Source: Gordonia hydrophobica NBRC 16057 (lineage in GTDB: Bacteria; Actinomycetota; Actinomycetes; Mycobacteriales; Mycobacteriaceae). Taken from it: a stretch of 64,000 nt of DNA. The notes under the pieces were generated by a model. That model searched no databases, had not been told where the DNA came from, and worked only from the letters and a program-made list of their open reading frames with translations. Where the stretch lies: NCBI RefSeq assembly GCF_001592365.1, contig NZ_BCWU01000008.1:124001-188000 (forward strand). Direction: 5' to 3'. Shown here piece after piece: positions 41,717 through 51,541 of the stretch (positions are counted from its first letter, which is position 1; each line of letters starts with the position of its first letter). The translations under genes and the position numbers were made by a program.

Positions 41717-44073
41717 TGCTGGGACTCCTTCTCGAGTGTCAGGGCTGCTTGCTCGGCTTCGATCGCGGCGAGTCGCACCAGCCGCGCACGCATCGTCTCG
41801 ACCTCGGTGAGCCAGACGCGACGGGCCGTCGCCACCTCGTCGAACGACGTTCCGCTGACCGCACCGCGGTTGTCTGCGAGCTGGTAGGCGGCGTCGTACA
41901 GTTCGCGCGAGACCGAGTCCTTGCTCTGCACCTCGCCCTGCAACGACAACTGCTGCCCCAGGCCCAGGCAGTCCGCCAGGATCGATTCCTTGTCCCGTTC
42001 CTGCGCGCCCAACGCGACCAGACGTCGTGCGACGACGAACTGTGCGTCGAAGAAGGTCTGCAGTGTTCGACGGGCGAACAGCTGGCCCGCGCCGGCCAGC
42101 AGCGCATCGTGCACCCACTCCTGGGTGGGTGCGGAGGTCCGCCAACCGGGTGCGATCAGATCGGTCTCCGCGCCGAGACGATGCAGAAACTCCTTCTTCG
42201 CGGGGAAGAAGAACTCGAACTTCAGCAGATCACGGATCCGGAGCGCCTCCTGCTGCGCCGGAGCCAGCAGCCCCTCGGACGGGTCGGCCTGCGCATCCGG
42301 GGCGGGGCCGCCTTCCACGACGTCGCCGTCCGAGACGGCGAGCATGCCGAGCTCCACGATCGCGCGGTCCACGAAGTGGTGCAGCGCGCCGTTGCGGTAG
42401 TAGGCGGCGACCGAGTGGTTGCCGGGCGCAATGGACCACACCTGCTCGGGCCCGCCGTCGAAGGTCTGCAGCACGTCTGCGTCGGTCAGTTCACCGAGTG
42501 TGGTGAGCAGGCCGAGACCGCGGCACAGCGACGGATCCGGCCCCGGCAACGATCGTGCGGCGATGTAGTCCAGGAGCGGCTCCAGGATCACCTCGATCTC
42601 GCGGGCGGTGTACGCACGGTCCTCGGCGCCCAGCAACGCGAACCCGGCCAGCGAGGTCGCCGAGATCGGGGTGGCCGCATTGATCTCGTCCATCACTTTG
42701 AACGCGACCTTCTCCAGGCGTACGCGCCCACTGCCTGCGTCGGCGAGCGCCTGCCGCAACGAGAACGGCTCGCCGAAGCGAACGCGCGCCTCGCCGCGGT
42801 ACGTGCGCTGCCCGCGCGCGTACTTGAGCAGCCATTTCAGGTCTTCGGGCGTCTTGGTGCCGCCTGCCGACTCCCGCGCCATCGCCGCGATCTCCGGGAG
42901 CTGGTCGTAGACGATGGAGGTCGGGACCACCATCACGTCGGCGTCGTCGAGAGCCTCCACGGCATCAGCGACGTACGCGAGCAGGCCGAGCATCGGCGGG
43001 CGGAGCTTGCCGGTGCGACTGCGCCCGCCCTCGATGTACCACTCGAGATTGAAGCGCTTCTCGACGATGAACGAGAGATACGACCGCATCGCCAGCTTGT
43101 ACACCGGGTCCGACCCGAACTTGCGCCGGATGAAGATGGTGCCCGCGCGGCGCGCGATCGGTCCCATCGGCCAGAATGCGAGATTCTCGCCGCCGAGGAC
43201 CAGGTTGGGCGGAAAGTCGTGCTGATGCAGGACGCTGGCCAGGATCAACGAGTCGACGTACGAGCGGTGCGACGGCAGAAAGACCAGCGAACTCTCTTTG
43301 TTCAGTGCGCGCAGACGGCCGAGCGTGTCGAGGTCTGCCGACACCGACCACGCGCGCTCGTACAGCCCGCTGAACGCCGAGGTGAACAAGTCCTGCACCA
43401 GTCGGCTCTGGGTGGCGACGAAGGTCCCCATCTTATCGGTGGCCTCCTGCGCCACCGACGTCGCGGTCCGACCGAGCGTCGCGGCCAACTCGGCGGCTGC
43501 GGTCTGGAAACGAGCCGACGAACTGATCTGCTCGGCGACCAAGCGGGGCACCTTGTAGCGGGTACCGACCAGTTCCAGTTCCGCGCGCTCCGCGGACAGG
43601 GAGGCGCGCATCCCGACGAACGCCGCGAACGACTCCCCGACCGCCTGCTGTTCCTCATATCGCTCGCCGAGTTCGGCGACCGACGCGGCCACGCCTTGGA
43701 CGACGCGGACTCGGTCCGGGCCCATCTTGCGAATCGCCTGCTGCCGAAACTCCGGGGGCCGACGGGGATTCGACAGAACGATCGCATCGGCGAGGGCCAC
43801 CTTGCGCTCGCCCCGTCGTACCGGCGGCAGCCACACCACCCGCGCCGGGATCAACACCGTCGCCGGGTCCAGTCCTGCGATATCGACTGTCTCGAGGGTG
43901 CGAACGTCCACGCCCGGGTGTTCCCGCCGGGCCCACTCGATCACCATCTCCTGCTCGACTCCGGTCCGCACATCGGCCAGAACGATCTCGCCCAAGATTC
44001 CACCCCTCCGCACCGTGGTTCCACCCCGCATCAATCGCCGGGTGACGGGTGCCATTGTCGCCGATGCCCACAC
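41713..44073 (-). CDS. Glycerol-3-phosphate acyltransferase, PlsB-like
   Basis: A 786-residue protein, the usual length for PlsB. Motif I is SHRSYVD (His269, Asp274), motif II IFIRRKFGSDPVYK, motif III YIEGGRSRTGKLRPP, motif IV VPTSIVYD. It acylates glycerol-3-phosphate at position 1, the first step of phospholipid and triacylglycerol synthesis. The first in-frame ATG at 44073 is used; ATG 44055 or 44031 may be the real start, since the first residues are not conserved. The stop overlaps the next gene's GTG by 4 bp. With the two downstream genes it forms a compact glycerolipid operon. Confidence 0.9.
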   Translation of the reverse strand: MWASATMAPVTRRLMRGGTTVRRGGILGEIVLADVRTGVEQEMVIEWARREHPGVDVRTLETVDIAGLDPATVLIPARVVWLPPVRRGERKVALADAIVLSNPRRPPEFRQQAIRKMGPDRVRVVQGVAASVAELGERYEEQQAVGESFAAFVGMRASLSAERAELELVGTRYKVPRLVAEQISSSARFQTAAAELAATLGRTATSVAQEATDKMGTFVATQSRLVQDLFTSAFSGLYERAWSVSADLDTLGRLRALNKESSLVFLPSHRSYVDSLILASVLHQHDFPPNLVLGGENLAFWPMGPIARRAGTIFIRRKFGSDPVYKLAMRSYLSFIVEKRFNLEWYIEGGRSRTGKLRPPMLGLLAYVADAVEALDDADVMVVPTSIVYDQLPEIAAMARESAGGTKTPEDLKWLLKYARGQRTYRGEARVRFGEPFSLRQALADAGSGRVRLEKVAFKVMDEINAATPISATSLAGFALLGAEDRAYTAREIEVILEPLLDYIAARSLPGPDPSLCRGLGLLTTLGELTDADVLQTFDGGPEQVWSIAPGNHSVAAYYRNGALHHFVDRAIVELGMLAVSDGDVVEGGPAPDAQADPSEGLLAPAQQEALRIRDLLKFEFFFPAKKEFLHRLGAETDLIAPGWRTSAPTQEWVHDALLAGAGQLFARRTLQTFFDAQFVVARRLVALGAQERDKESILADCLGLGQQLSLQGEVQSKDSVSRELYDAAYQLADNRGAVSGTSFDEVATARRVWLTEVETMRARLVRLAAIEAEQAALTLEKESQQ

Positions 44074-44169
44074 TCCGTGGATCCGAATCGTAACGAAACG
44101 CCGGGACGGACGACGACGCAGACCACGAAAGCGGCCCCGACGAGTTGATCATCTGATCTTCTTGAGGAT

Positions 44170-46077
44170 GTGACCTTCGCCTCACTGTGCCGATCCGCGG
44201 GACGTCTCGCCGCCGCTGCGCTGGTCGCCGCCGCACTCGCGACCGCGCCGAGCACGCCCCCTGCCGCGACGGCCGACCCCGGTGCACCCGCCTACTCCCT
44301 CGCGGGAACTTGTGTACGGCTCGCTGACGATGCCAGGCGGCCGATCATCGGTCGCGGTCCGTCGACGGTCAAAGCGGCAGGCCTGGGTGAGTTCCTCTTC
44401 TACGACACCGCCGGAACCGTGCTCACCGAGCTCGCAGGCTCGCTGGTCCGGCGGCAGCAGGTGTCGCCGAAGGCCGTGTGGACGGTCGAACGCACCGCGA
44501 CCGGCTATCGGATGACGTCGTCGAGCGGGCTGGCGCAGACCGTACGACTGTCCCCGGCGACCGGCTGTCGTGCGTTCCCGGAAGCACAGCTGAACGTGGC
44601 CGGCGCACCGCACACCGGTACCGACGCCGACGGCAATCTGACCGGATTCGTCGACTCCCACGCCCACCTGATGGCCGAGCAGTTCCTCGGTGGACGCTTC
44701 CACTGCGGCACACCGTTCAGTCCGTTGGGCATCACCTATGCGCTCACCGACTGCCCCGATCACCGACCCGGCGGGTGGCCCGCCGTCGGCGAACAGATAC
44801 TCTCCACGCCCGGTCCGCACGACACCCACGGCTGGCCGACGTTCCGCGGCTGGCCACGCTGGGATTCGTTGACGCACGAGCAGACCTACTTCCGCTGGCT
44901 GGAGCGGGCGTGGCGCTCCGGAACCCGGATCGTCAACAACTACTTCGTGCAGAACCGGGTGCTGTGCGAGATCTATCCGCTGCAGGACCAGCCGTGCGAT
45001 GAGATGGAGTCGGTCCGAATCCAGCACCGGATGCTGCTGCAACTGCGCGATTACGTCGACGCCCAGGCCGGCGGCCCCGGGCGCGGCTTCCTCCAACTCG
45101 CCACCAGCGAAGCGGAACTGCGGCGGCTCGTCGCCGCAGGCAAACTGGCCGTCACGATGGGCATCGAGATCTCCGAGCCCTTCGGCTGCCGCACGTCCAC
45201 CGGTCGCCCGACGTGCACCGAGCACGACATCGACCGCGGGCTCGACGAGCTCCACCGCCTCGGAGTACGTCAGGTGATCCTGGCCCACAAGTTCGACAAT
45301 GCGCTCGGCGGCGCCCGCATGGACTCCGACCTCACCGGCGTCGGCGTCGAGATCGGGCAGGTCTACGCGGGCGGAGGACTGTGGCAGACCGCGCCGTGCA
45401 CCACCGCCCTGGTCGACAACCAGCCGCCGCTCGGCGCACCCGGCCAGTGCAATGTCCGCGGTCTCACGCCGCTCGGCGAGCATGCGGTCCGCGCCGTCGT
45501 CGCTCGGCGGATGGTGATCGACGTCGACCATCTGTCGGTGAAATCGTCGACCCGGGTGCTCGACATCCTTGCGCAGCTTCGCTATCCGGGCGTCGTCTCG
45601 TCGCACAGTTGGACCGACCCGCACAACTACCGAAGGATTCTGCAGGCCGGCGGCGTCGTCGGACTGTACGCCTCCGGCGCACTCCCCGGCAGCAACGAAA
45701 AGCACGACGCCGGCTTCGTCGACCTGTGGCGGACGGTGCGCTCAGCGGCACCGGCCGGCGCCTTCTTCGGTCTGGGCTACGGACCGGACATGAACGGCCT
45801 CGGCAAACAGGCGCCGCCGATCGCCGACACCGCTTCTCCTCCGGTGCGCTACCCCATCGTCATGCCCGACGGCACCCGCGTGAACAAGCAGCGGACCGGC
45901 ACCAGGACGTTCGACGTCAACCGCGACGGCACCGCGCACTACGGGTTGATCCCCGACTGGATCGAGAGTCTGCGCGTTAGCGCAGGCACAGACGGCGCCG
46001 CGCTGGTGACCGACATGTACCGTGCGGCCGAGGCGTACGCACGGCTCTGGCACCGCGTCGCGGACTACGACCGGTGA
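44170..46077 (+). CDS. Secreted membrane-dipeptidase-like amidohydrolase (M19-related)
   Basis: A 635-residue exported protein starting at GTG 44170 after TTGAGGA. A signal peptide spans about 1-36 (AALVAAALATAPSTPPAATADP). A beta-rich N-terminal part (about 40-140) precedes the catalytic barrel, where FVDSHAHLMAEQF (about 158) gives the first metal histidines. MGIEISEPFGC, VRQVILAHKFDNALGG, MVIDVDHLSV and VVSSHSWTDPHNYRRI carry further metal-ligand-like Glu, His and Asp residues, and FFGLGYGPDMNGLG ends the barrel. The overall layout resembles renal-dipeptidase-like proteins with several large insertions rich in Cys. Its substrate is unknown. The stop overlaps the GTG of the transporter gene. 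Confidence 0.72.
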   Translation: MTFASLCRSAGRLAAAALVAAALATAPSTPPAATADPGAPAYSLAGTCVRLADDARRPIIGRGPSTVKAAGLGEFLFYDTAGTVLTELAGSLVRRQQVSPKAVWTVERTATGYRMTSSSGLAQTVRLSPATGCRAFPEAQLNVAGAPHTGTDADGNLTGFVDSHAHLMAEQFLGGRFHCGTPFSPLGITYALTDCPDHRPGGWPAVGEQILSTPGPHDTHGWPTFRGWPRWDSLTHEQTYFRWLERAWRSGTRIVNNYFVQNRVLCEIYPLQDQPCDEMESVRIQHRMLLQLRDYVDAQAGGPGRGFLQLATSEAELRRLVAAGKLAVTMGIEISEPFGCRTSTGRPTCTEHDIDRGLDELHRLGVRQVILAHKFDNALGGARMDSDLTGVGVEIGQVYAGGGLWQTAPCTTALVDNQPPLGAPGQCNVRGLTPLGEHAVRAVVARRMVIDVDHLSVKSSTRVLDILAQLRYPGVVSSHSWTDPHNYRRILQAGGVVGLYASGALPGSNEKHDAGFVDLWRTVRSAAPAGAFFGLGYGPDMNGLGKQAPPIADTASPPVRYPIVMPDGTRVNKQRTGTRTFDVNRDGTAHYGLIPDWIESLRVSAGTDGAALVTDMYRAAEAYARLWHRVADYDR

Positions 46078-47420
46078 ACCGCCCCGATGAGCACGCAGGC
46101 ACCGTGGCGCGCCGGACCACCGCGGGGTTCGCGGTCGGCAGTCTCGGCACCGGCGGTTTCGGGGTGCTGCCGGGGCTGGTGCTGGCGTACTACCTGACCG
46201 ACACCCTCGCGGTCGGCGCGCTGCTCGCGGCCGTGATCGTGGTGATCCCCAAGATCGTCGACGTCGTGATCAATCCGCTGATCGGGGCCCGCAGCGACCA
46301 CGACGTCGCCGCCACCGGCGCCCGCACGCGACTCATGTGGATCGGCTCGGTCGCGATCGTGCCGACGTTCATCCTCACCTTCTGCGCTCCGACGAGGGTC
46401 TCCCCGCTGGTCGGCGCAGTGTGGGTGCTCACCTTCTTCACGCTCGCCGCCGTCGCGTACGCGTGCTTCCAAGTCCCGTACATCGCGCTCCCCACCGATC
46501 TGACACCCGACTACCACGGCCGGACCCGATTGATCTCGGCCCGCATCGTGGTGCTGGCGTTGGCCATCCTGGTGATCGGCGCGGGTGCGCCCGCCGTCCG
46601 AGACGCGCTCGGCGGCGGGACGGGCGGGTACGCCGCCATGGCAGTGGCCGCCGTCGCACTCATCGCCACCGGCATGGCCGTCTCGACCGCGATCGCCGGG
46701 TCGGCCGCACGCCGGGCGGTCGGCGACACCGCCTCGCACCCCGAGACCCGCAACGCCTTCGCGGCCTTCCGCGTGTTCCAGCAGCATCGGCACTACCGGA
46801 TCCTGCTGTGCGCGTATGTCATCCAGGCGTTGGCGAGCGCGGTGATGCTGGCGGGCGCGCAGTATCTCGCGACGTACGTCCTCGACGACCCGAGCGCGCT
46901 CACTCCGCTGTTCCTGGCCCTGGTGGCGCCGGCGCTCCTCGTGATGCCGCTGTGGGTGCGCGTCGGCCGACGGTTCGGCAAACTGACCGGACTTCGCGCG
47001 GCGTCGACGGTCTTCCTGCTCGCGGACCTCCTCCTGGCGGGCGCCATCGCAGCGCCCGGACCGTGGGTCTTCGGGGTGGTCGTGCTGACCGGAGTCGGCT
47101 ATGCGGGCATGCAGACGTTTCCGTTGGCGATGCTGCCCGACGTCATCGACGAGCACACCGATCGCACCGGTGACGACCGCGGCGGCGCCCTGTCGGGCCT
47201 GTGGACCGCGGGCGAGACCCTCGGTCTGGCAGTCGGACCGGGCGTCTACCTGGTGGTGTTGGCGGCAACCGGCTTCGTCTCGTCGTCCGGGGACACCGTC
47301 GTCGACCAGCCGCACAGCGCGATCATCGGCATCACCGCGGGCTTCTCGATGCTCCCCGCCGCACTGGTCGCGGTCAGCATGCTGCTTCTCCTCCGCTACG
47401 ACCGAAAGAAGACACCATGA
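46074..47420 (+). CDS. MFS transporter of the GPH (MelB-like) cation symporter family
   Basis: A 448-residue membrane protein starting at GTG 46074 (GTGA overlap with the upstream stop). Twelve hydrophobic segments are visible. PKIVDVVINPLIGARSDH is the MelB-type cation-binding motif (Asp-rich, NPxxGxxSD), and QVPYIALPTDLTPDYHGRTRLISAR and QTFPLAMLPDVIDEH match the family. GPH proteins import sugars or glycosides with Na+ or H+. Coupling to a secreted amidohydrolase upstream and a PLP lyase downstream suggests the import of an extracellular hydrolysis product for intracellular cleavage. Confidence 0.85.
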   Translation: MNRPDEHAGTVARRTTAGFAVGSLGTGGFGVLPGLVLAYYLTDTLAVGALLAAVIVVIPKIVDVVINPLIGARSDHDVAATGARTRLMWIGSVAIVPTFILTFCAPTRVSPLVGAVWVLTFFTLAAVAYACFQVPYIALPTDLTPDYHGRTRLISARIVVLALAILVIGAGAPAVRDALGGGTGGYAAMAVAAVALIATGMAVSTAIAGSAARRAVGDTASHPETRNAFAAFRVFQQHRHYRILLCAYVIQALASAVMLAGAQYLATYVLDDPSALTPLFLALVAPALLVMPLWVRVGRRFGKLTGLRAASTVFLLADLLLAGAIAAPGPWVFGVVVLTGVGYAGMQTFPLAMLPDVIDEHTDRTGDDRGGALSGLWTAGETLGLAVGPGVYLVVLAATGFVSSSGDTVVDQPHSAIIGITAGFSMLPAALVAVSMLLLLRYDRKKTP

Positions 47421-48892
47421 GCGCCTCCGCCGCCGATGTGCTGGCCGAGCTTCGCCGGCTGCGCAGCACCGATGTGCCGACCCACGGCGGTCACATCCTC
47501 TCGTACGTGTACGACAGCGGGCAGGCACGGCTCGATCGCCTCGCCGCCGACGCCGCCGAGTTGGTGCGCCCCGTCAACGGACTGGACCCGACCGTGTTCG
47601 GATCGGTCGCCGCCATGGAGCGCGACCTCGTGCCGTTCTCGGCGGCCGCGCTCGGCGGGGTCGACGCGGTCGGCACCGTCACCTCCGGCGGCACCGAGAG
47701 CTGCCTGCTCGCGGTGCTGGCCGCTCTGCGCGCGAGCGGGGTGGACCGCCGCCGCGCCAACGTCGTCGCGCCCACCACAGCGCACGCCGCCTTCCTCAAA
47801 GCCACCGACCTCTTCGGCGTCGAACTGCGTCGCGTACCCGTCGACCCGCGCACCACCGCGGTATCACCTGCGGCGATCGCGGCGCACATCGACGCGGACA
47901 CCGTGCTCGTGGTGGCCTCGGCGCCCAACTATCCGACCGGAGCGATGGACCCCATCGACGAGATCGGCGCGGTCGCCGAAAAGCACGGCGTCCCTTTGCA
48001 TGTCGACGCCTGCCTCGGCGGCTTCGTGCTCGCCTGGTGGCCCGATGTGCTCCCGCCGTGGAATCTCGCGGCACCGGGTGTCACGAGCATCTCGGCCGAC
48101 TTCCACAAGTACGGCTACTCCCCCAAGGGCGCGTCGATTCTGCTGCACGCCGATCGAGACCGGCACCGTGCGGGATACTTCGCGACGGCCGACTGGCCCG
48201 GGTACCCGATCGTGAATCCGACGCTCCTCGGATCGCGGTCCGCGATGGGCACCGCGTCCGCGTGGGCCATCACTCGCTGTCTGGGCGACGACGGGTTCAC
48301 GGCACTGGTGGCCGACATCGCAGCGGCGCGCACCCTGCTGCTCGACGCAGTCCACGGCATCGACGGACTGCGCGTGGTCGGAGATCCGCGCGGCCCGGTC
48401 TTCGCCGTCGCCGCCGATCGTGACGCCGCCGTCCCGATCGATCCGCACCGCTGGGCTGACGAAGTGGCCGCCCGCGGCTTCACCCTGCAGGCGCAGCCGC
48501 GCTACCCGCAGTCCGACCACACCGAGCTCGCCGCCAGCACGCATCTCACCGTCACCCCGGTGACACTCACGGTGGCGAGCGAACTCGTCGTCGCGATGCA
48601 CGACGCCGCAACTGCCGCGCGCGGCCTGCCGACCGCGTCCGCAGCCGACGCATTGCGCGAGCTGGGCGCTGCGTTCGCGTCGGGCGCGGTCTCGGTCGCC
48701 GACGCGCTCGCCCTGGACTCGGCGACGACCGAAGCGGTGCTGGTCAGCGCGGGAATCGATCCGCACACCGATCCCGCCGAGGCGTCCGACGCCCTCGACA
48801 TCGGCGCGGTGATCGCCGCGATCGATGTCCTCCCCCGACCCGTCGCCGCGAAGATGCTCGCCGAGTTCCTGGCGGCGTTCACCAATCCCTGA
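47417..48892 (+). CDS. PLP-dependent sphingosine-1-phosphate-lyase/decarboxylase-like enzyme
   Basis: A 491-residue fold-type I PLP enzyme starting at ATG 47417 (ATGA overlap with the transporter stop; a longer upstream frame is spurious). VTSGGTESCLLAVLAAL binds the phosphate, VASAPNYPTGAMDPI, VPLHVDACLGGFVLAWW (Asp-x-Cys-x-Gly) and SADFHKYGYSPKGASILL (Schiff-base Lys) are the motifs shared by sphingosine-1-phosphate lyase and group II decarboxylases. HVDACLGG and DFHKYGY-x-x-KG are the lyase-type versions. It probably cleaves or decarboxylates an amino compound; substrate unknown. It ends the three-gene operon. Confidence 0.85.
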   Translation: MSASAADVLAELRRLRSTDVPTHGGHILSYVYDSGQARLDRLAADAAELVRPVNGLDPTVFGSVAAMERDLVPFSAAALGGVDAVGTVTSGGTESCLLAVLAALRASGVDRRRANVVAPTTAHAAFLKATDLFGVELRRVPVDPRTTAVSPAAIAAHIDADTVLVVASAPNYPTGAMDPIDEIGAVAEKHGVPLHVDACLGGFVLAWWPDVLPPWNLAAPGVTSISADFHKYGYSPKGASILLHADRDRHRAGYFATADWPGYPIVNPTLLGSRSAMGTASAWAITRCLGDDGFTALVADIAAARTLLLDAVHGIDGLRVVGDPRGPVFAVAADRDAAVPIDPHRWADEVAARGFTLQAQPRYPQSDHTELAASTHLTVTPVTLTVASELVVAMHDAATAARGLPTASAADALRELGAAFASGAVSVADALALDSATTEAVLVSAGIDPHTDPAEASDALDIGAVIAAIDVLPRPVAAKMLAEFLAAFTNP

Positions 48893-48928
48893 TGGTGCGA
48901 GAACCAACGTGCCGCCAGGAGTCGATCG

Positions 48929-50071
48929 TCACAGCGAGCGCGAGATGATCTCCTTCATGATCTCGTTGGTACCGCCGTAAATCATCTGGACGCGGTTGTC
49001 CGCCCACATGCGAGCGATCGGGTACTCGTTCATGTAGCCGTAGCCGCCGAACAGCTGGAGGCAGGTGTCGGCCACCTGCATCGCGCGCTCGGTGGTCCAC
49101 CACTTCGCCATCGCGACCGTGGGGATGTCGAGCTCCCCGCGCAGATGCTTCTCCATGCAGTCATCGAGGAAGGTACGGGCGACGCGCGCTTCGGTCGCGA
49201 CCTCGGCGAGCTTGAACTTGGTGTTCTGGAACCCGAACACGGGGCGACCGAACGCGGTGCGCTCCTTGGTGTATTCGAGGGTCTTCTCCAGCGCTACCTC
49301 CATGCCTGCGACCGAGGCGACGGCGATGATCAGGCGTTCCTGCGGGAGCTGGTTCATCAGCTGAGCGAAGCCCTGGCCCTCTTCGGTTCCGAGCAGGTTG
49401 GCCTGGGGCACACGAACGCCGGTGAAGTTCAGTTCCGCGGTGTCCTGGCCTCGCATGCCGACCTTGTCGAGGATGCGGCCGCGGCTGAACCCCTCGCGCT
49501 CGGTCTCGACGAGGATCAGTGAGATCCCCTTGGCGCCTTCGGAGGTGTCGGTCTTGGCGACGACGATCACCAGGTCGGCCTGGCCGCCGTTGGTGATGAA
49601 GGTCTTGGAACCGTCGATGACGTAGTCGTCCCCGTCCTTGACCGCCTTCGTCTTGACGCTCTGCAGGTCCGATCCGGTGCCGGGCTCGGTCATCGCGATG
49701 GCGCCGACCACGTCACCGGACGCCATCTTCGGCAGCCACTGCTTCTTCTGCTCCTCGGTGCCGTAGGCGAGGATGTAGTGGGCGATGATGCCGTTGTGCA
49801 GGCTCTGTCCCCAGGACGAATCGACGATGCGCGCCTGCTCCTCGATCAGCACGGCCTCGTGCGCGAAGGTGCCGCCACCGCCGCCGTATTCCTCCGGGAT
49901 CGACATGCACAGCAGGCCCACCTCGCCCGCCTTCTTCCAGAGCTCGCGGTCGACGTGATGCTGTTCGATGTAGCGTTCGGTGCTCGGAGCAACCTCTTTC
50001 TCACAGAACGCGCGCGCCATCTCGCGCAGCGCGGTGAGGTCGTCGGTCTCCCACGAAGGACGTTGTGCCAT
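48929..50071 (-). CDS. Acyl-CoA dehydrogenase
   Basis: A 380-residue flavoprotein of standard length. AIAMTEPGTGSDLQSVKTKAV (FAD/substrate), FITNGGQADLVIVVAKT, GMRGQDTAELNFTGVRVP and the C-terminal LQLFGGYGYMNEYPIARMWADNRVQMIYGGTNEIMKEII are diagnostic. The catalytic base is the Glu in GGTNEIMKE (isovaleryl/short-branched or long-chain type). It introduces the trans-2 double bond into an acyl-CoA. It is monocistronic as far as seen; the 258 bp upstream (50072-50329) hold a GACT-N4-AGTC palindrome at 50131-50142 and TATAGT that may be a -10 element. Confidence 0.92.
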   Translation of the reverse strand: MAQRPSWETDDLTALREMARAFCEKEVAPSTERYIEQHHVDRELWKKAGEVGLLCMSIPEEYGGGGGTFAHEAVLIEEQARIVDSSWGQSLHNGIIAHYILAYGTEEQKKQWLPKMASGDVVGAIAMTEPGTGSDLQSVKTKAVKDGDDYVIDGSKTFITNGGQADLVIVVAKTDTSEGAKGISLILVETEREGFSRGRILDKVGMRGQDTAELNFTGVRVPQANLLGTEEGQGFAQLMNQLPQERLIIAVASVAGMEVALEKTLEYTKERTAFGRPVFGFQNTKFKLAEVATEARVARTFLDDCMEKHLRGELDIPTVAMAKWWTTERAMQVADTCLQLFGGYGYMNEYPIARMWADNRVQMIYGGTNEIMKEIISRSL

Positions 50072-50329
50072 GTGTTGCGCTACCTATCTCGTATGTCAGT
50101 CAACGATGGAAGTCTTTCCACTTCTCCCGTGACTATACAGTCGTATCGGAGTTGTCTGTCCGGCGAGCTTACCATCGGCCGATGGCATCGTCGCGACGAC
50201 TCCGTCGCGCACACCGCACAGCAGAACGCACCGCTTCCGATTCGCAGACTCGGTGCGGACCGAGTGCGAGATCGAAAGCGGTGCGTACTTGTTTGAAGCG
50301 GGTGCCGACTCCAGCGAGAGCCGATCAGA

Positions 50330-51541
50330 TCAGGCGTTGCCCTTCGACCACGTCGACCACGGGATGTTCCAGTCACCGAGGCCGTCGGTGCCGGGCAGAT
50401 CCGGTCCGATCGTGTTCTTCACCGTGACCGGGTCGCCACGCAGAGTGTTCTGCATAACCCAGAGAGCGTTGTCCGGGCTGAGGTTCAGACAGCCGTGACT
50501 GGTGTTCGTATTGCCCTGGGCCCAGACCGACCACGGTGCGGAGTGCAGGTAGATGCCGCTGTAGGACATCTGCGTCGCGTAGTCCACCGGTGTCCGGTAG
50601 CCGTCGGCCGAATCGGTCGGCACGCCGTACGTCGACGAGTCCATGATGATGTGCTCGAGGCGGTCACCGATGATGTAGACACCGTTGTCGGTCGGCGCAG
50701 CCTCCTTGCCCATCGACGTCGGCATGCTGCGGACCACCTTGCCGTTCAGTTTGACGGTCACCATCTTGGTGTTGTCGTCCGCGAACAGTTCCATGTGACG
50801 ACCGACGGTGAACGACGACGACACGTCCTTCTGGCCGAACAGTCCGTCGCCCAGGTCTATGCCGAAGGTCTTCACCTTGACACTGACCTTGGTGCCGGGC
50901 TTCCAGAAGTTCTCCGGACGCCAGCGGACCTCGCGGTCGCTGATCCAGTAGAAGGCACCCTTGACGTTGGGCGTGGTGGTGACGGTGATGGCATCCTGTG
51001 CGGCCTTGCGGTCCGGAATCGACTCGTCGAATCGAACGCCGACCGGCTGCGCCACACCGACGGTCGCACCGTCCGGCGGGCTGATGTACGCCATCGTGAC
51101 GTTGTTCGGCGCACGCGTCCGGAAACTCGTGGTGCTGCTCGTCTTGCCGCCCACGCCGATCGCGTCCGCGGTGACCGAGTACTGCTTGCCGTAGCCGAAC
51201 GGCTCAGCGCTGGTCCACTTGGTGCCGTCCTCGCTGTAGGTGCCCTTGATCGGGGTGCCGTCCGAGGTCGGGATGTTGACGTTGGAGATGGCACCTTCGG
51301 TCGCGGTCACCACCACCGAGCGACCCGGCTGGACACCGACCTCGCCCTTCGTGAGCGGGTTGCCCGCATCGTCGGTGATCGCGATCGCAGGCTTGATCAT
51401 GTCGCCGAACTCGCCGTTGGCGTGAACGGTCTCGTCATATCCGCCACTGCACGACGAGAGCAGCACGATGGCAGCCAGGAAAGCGAAGAGCGTCGTAAAC
51501 TTCGCCCCCACTCGGCGACCACGCATCTGACGAAAACGCAT
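50330..51541 (-). CDS. L,D-transpeptidase lipoprotein (LdtMt2-like)
   Basis: A 403-residue exported protein. The lipobox LLSSC places the lipidated Cys at residue 31. Two Ig-like domains follow (about 45-250, including GVRFDESIPDRKAAQDAITV and VRWRPENFWKPGTKVSV). The YkuD catalytic domain occupies about 260-385, with the active-site motif SHGCLNLSPDNA near residue 350 and a conserved His earlier in YLHSAPW. These enzymes form 3-3 peptidoglycan cross-links in mycobacteria-like cells and are targets of carbapenems. ATG 51541 has no strong ribosome-binding site; a 230-bp featureless gap precedes it. Confidence 0.93.
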   Translation of the reverse strand: MRFRQMRGRRVGAKFTTLFAFLAAIVLLSSCSGGYDETVHANGEFGDMIKPAIAITDDAGNPLTKGEVGVQPGRSVVVTATEGAISNVNIPTSDGTPIKGTYSEDGTKWTSAEPFGYGKQYSVTADAIGVGGKTSSTTSFRTRAPNNVTMAYISPPDGATVGVAQPVGVRFDESIPDRKAAQDAITVTTTPNVKGAFYWISDREVRWRPENFWKPGTKVSVKVKTFGIDLGDGLFGQKDVSSSFTVGRHMELFADDNTKMVTVKLNGKVVRSMPTSMGKEAAPTDNGVYIIGDRLEHIIMDSSTYGVPTDSADGYRTPVDYATQMSYSGIYLHSAPWSVWAQGNTNTSHGCLNLSPDNALWVMQNTLRGDPVTVKNTIGPDLPGTDGLGDWNIPWSTWSKGNA

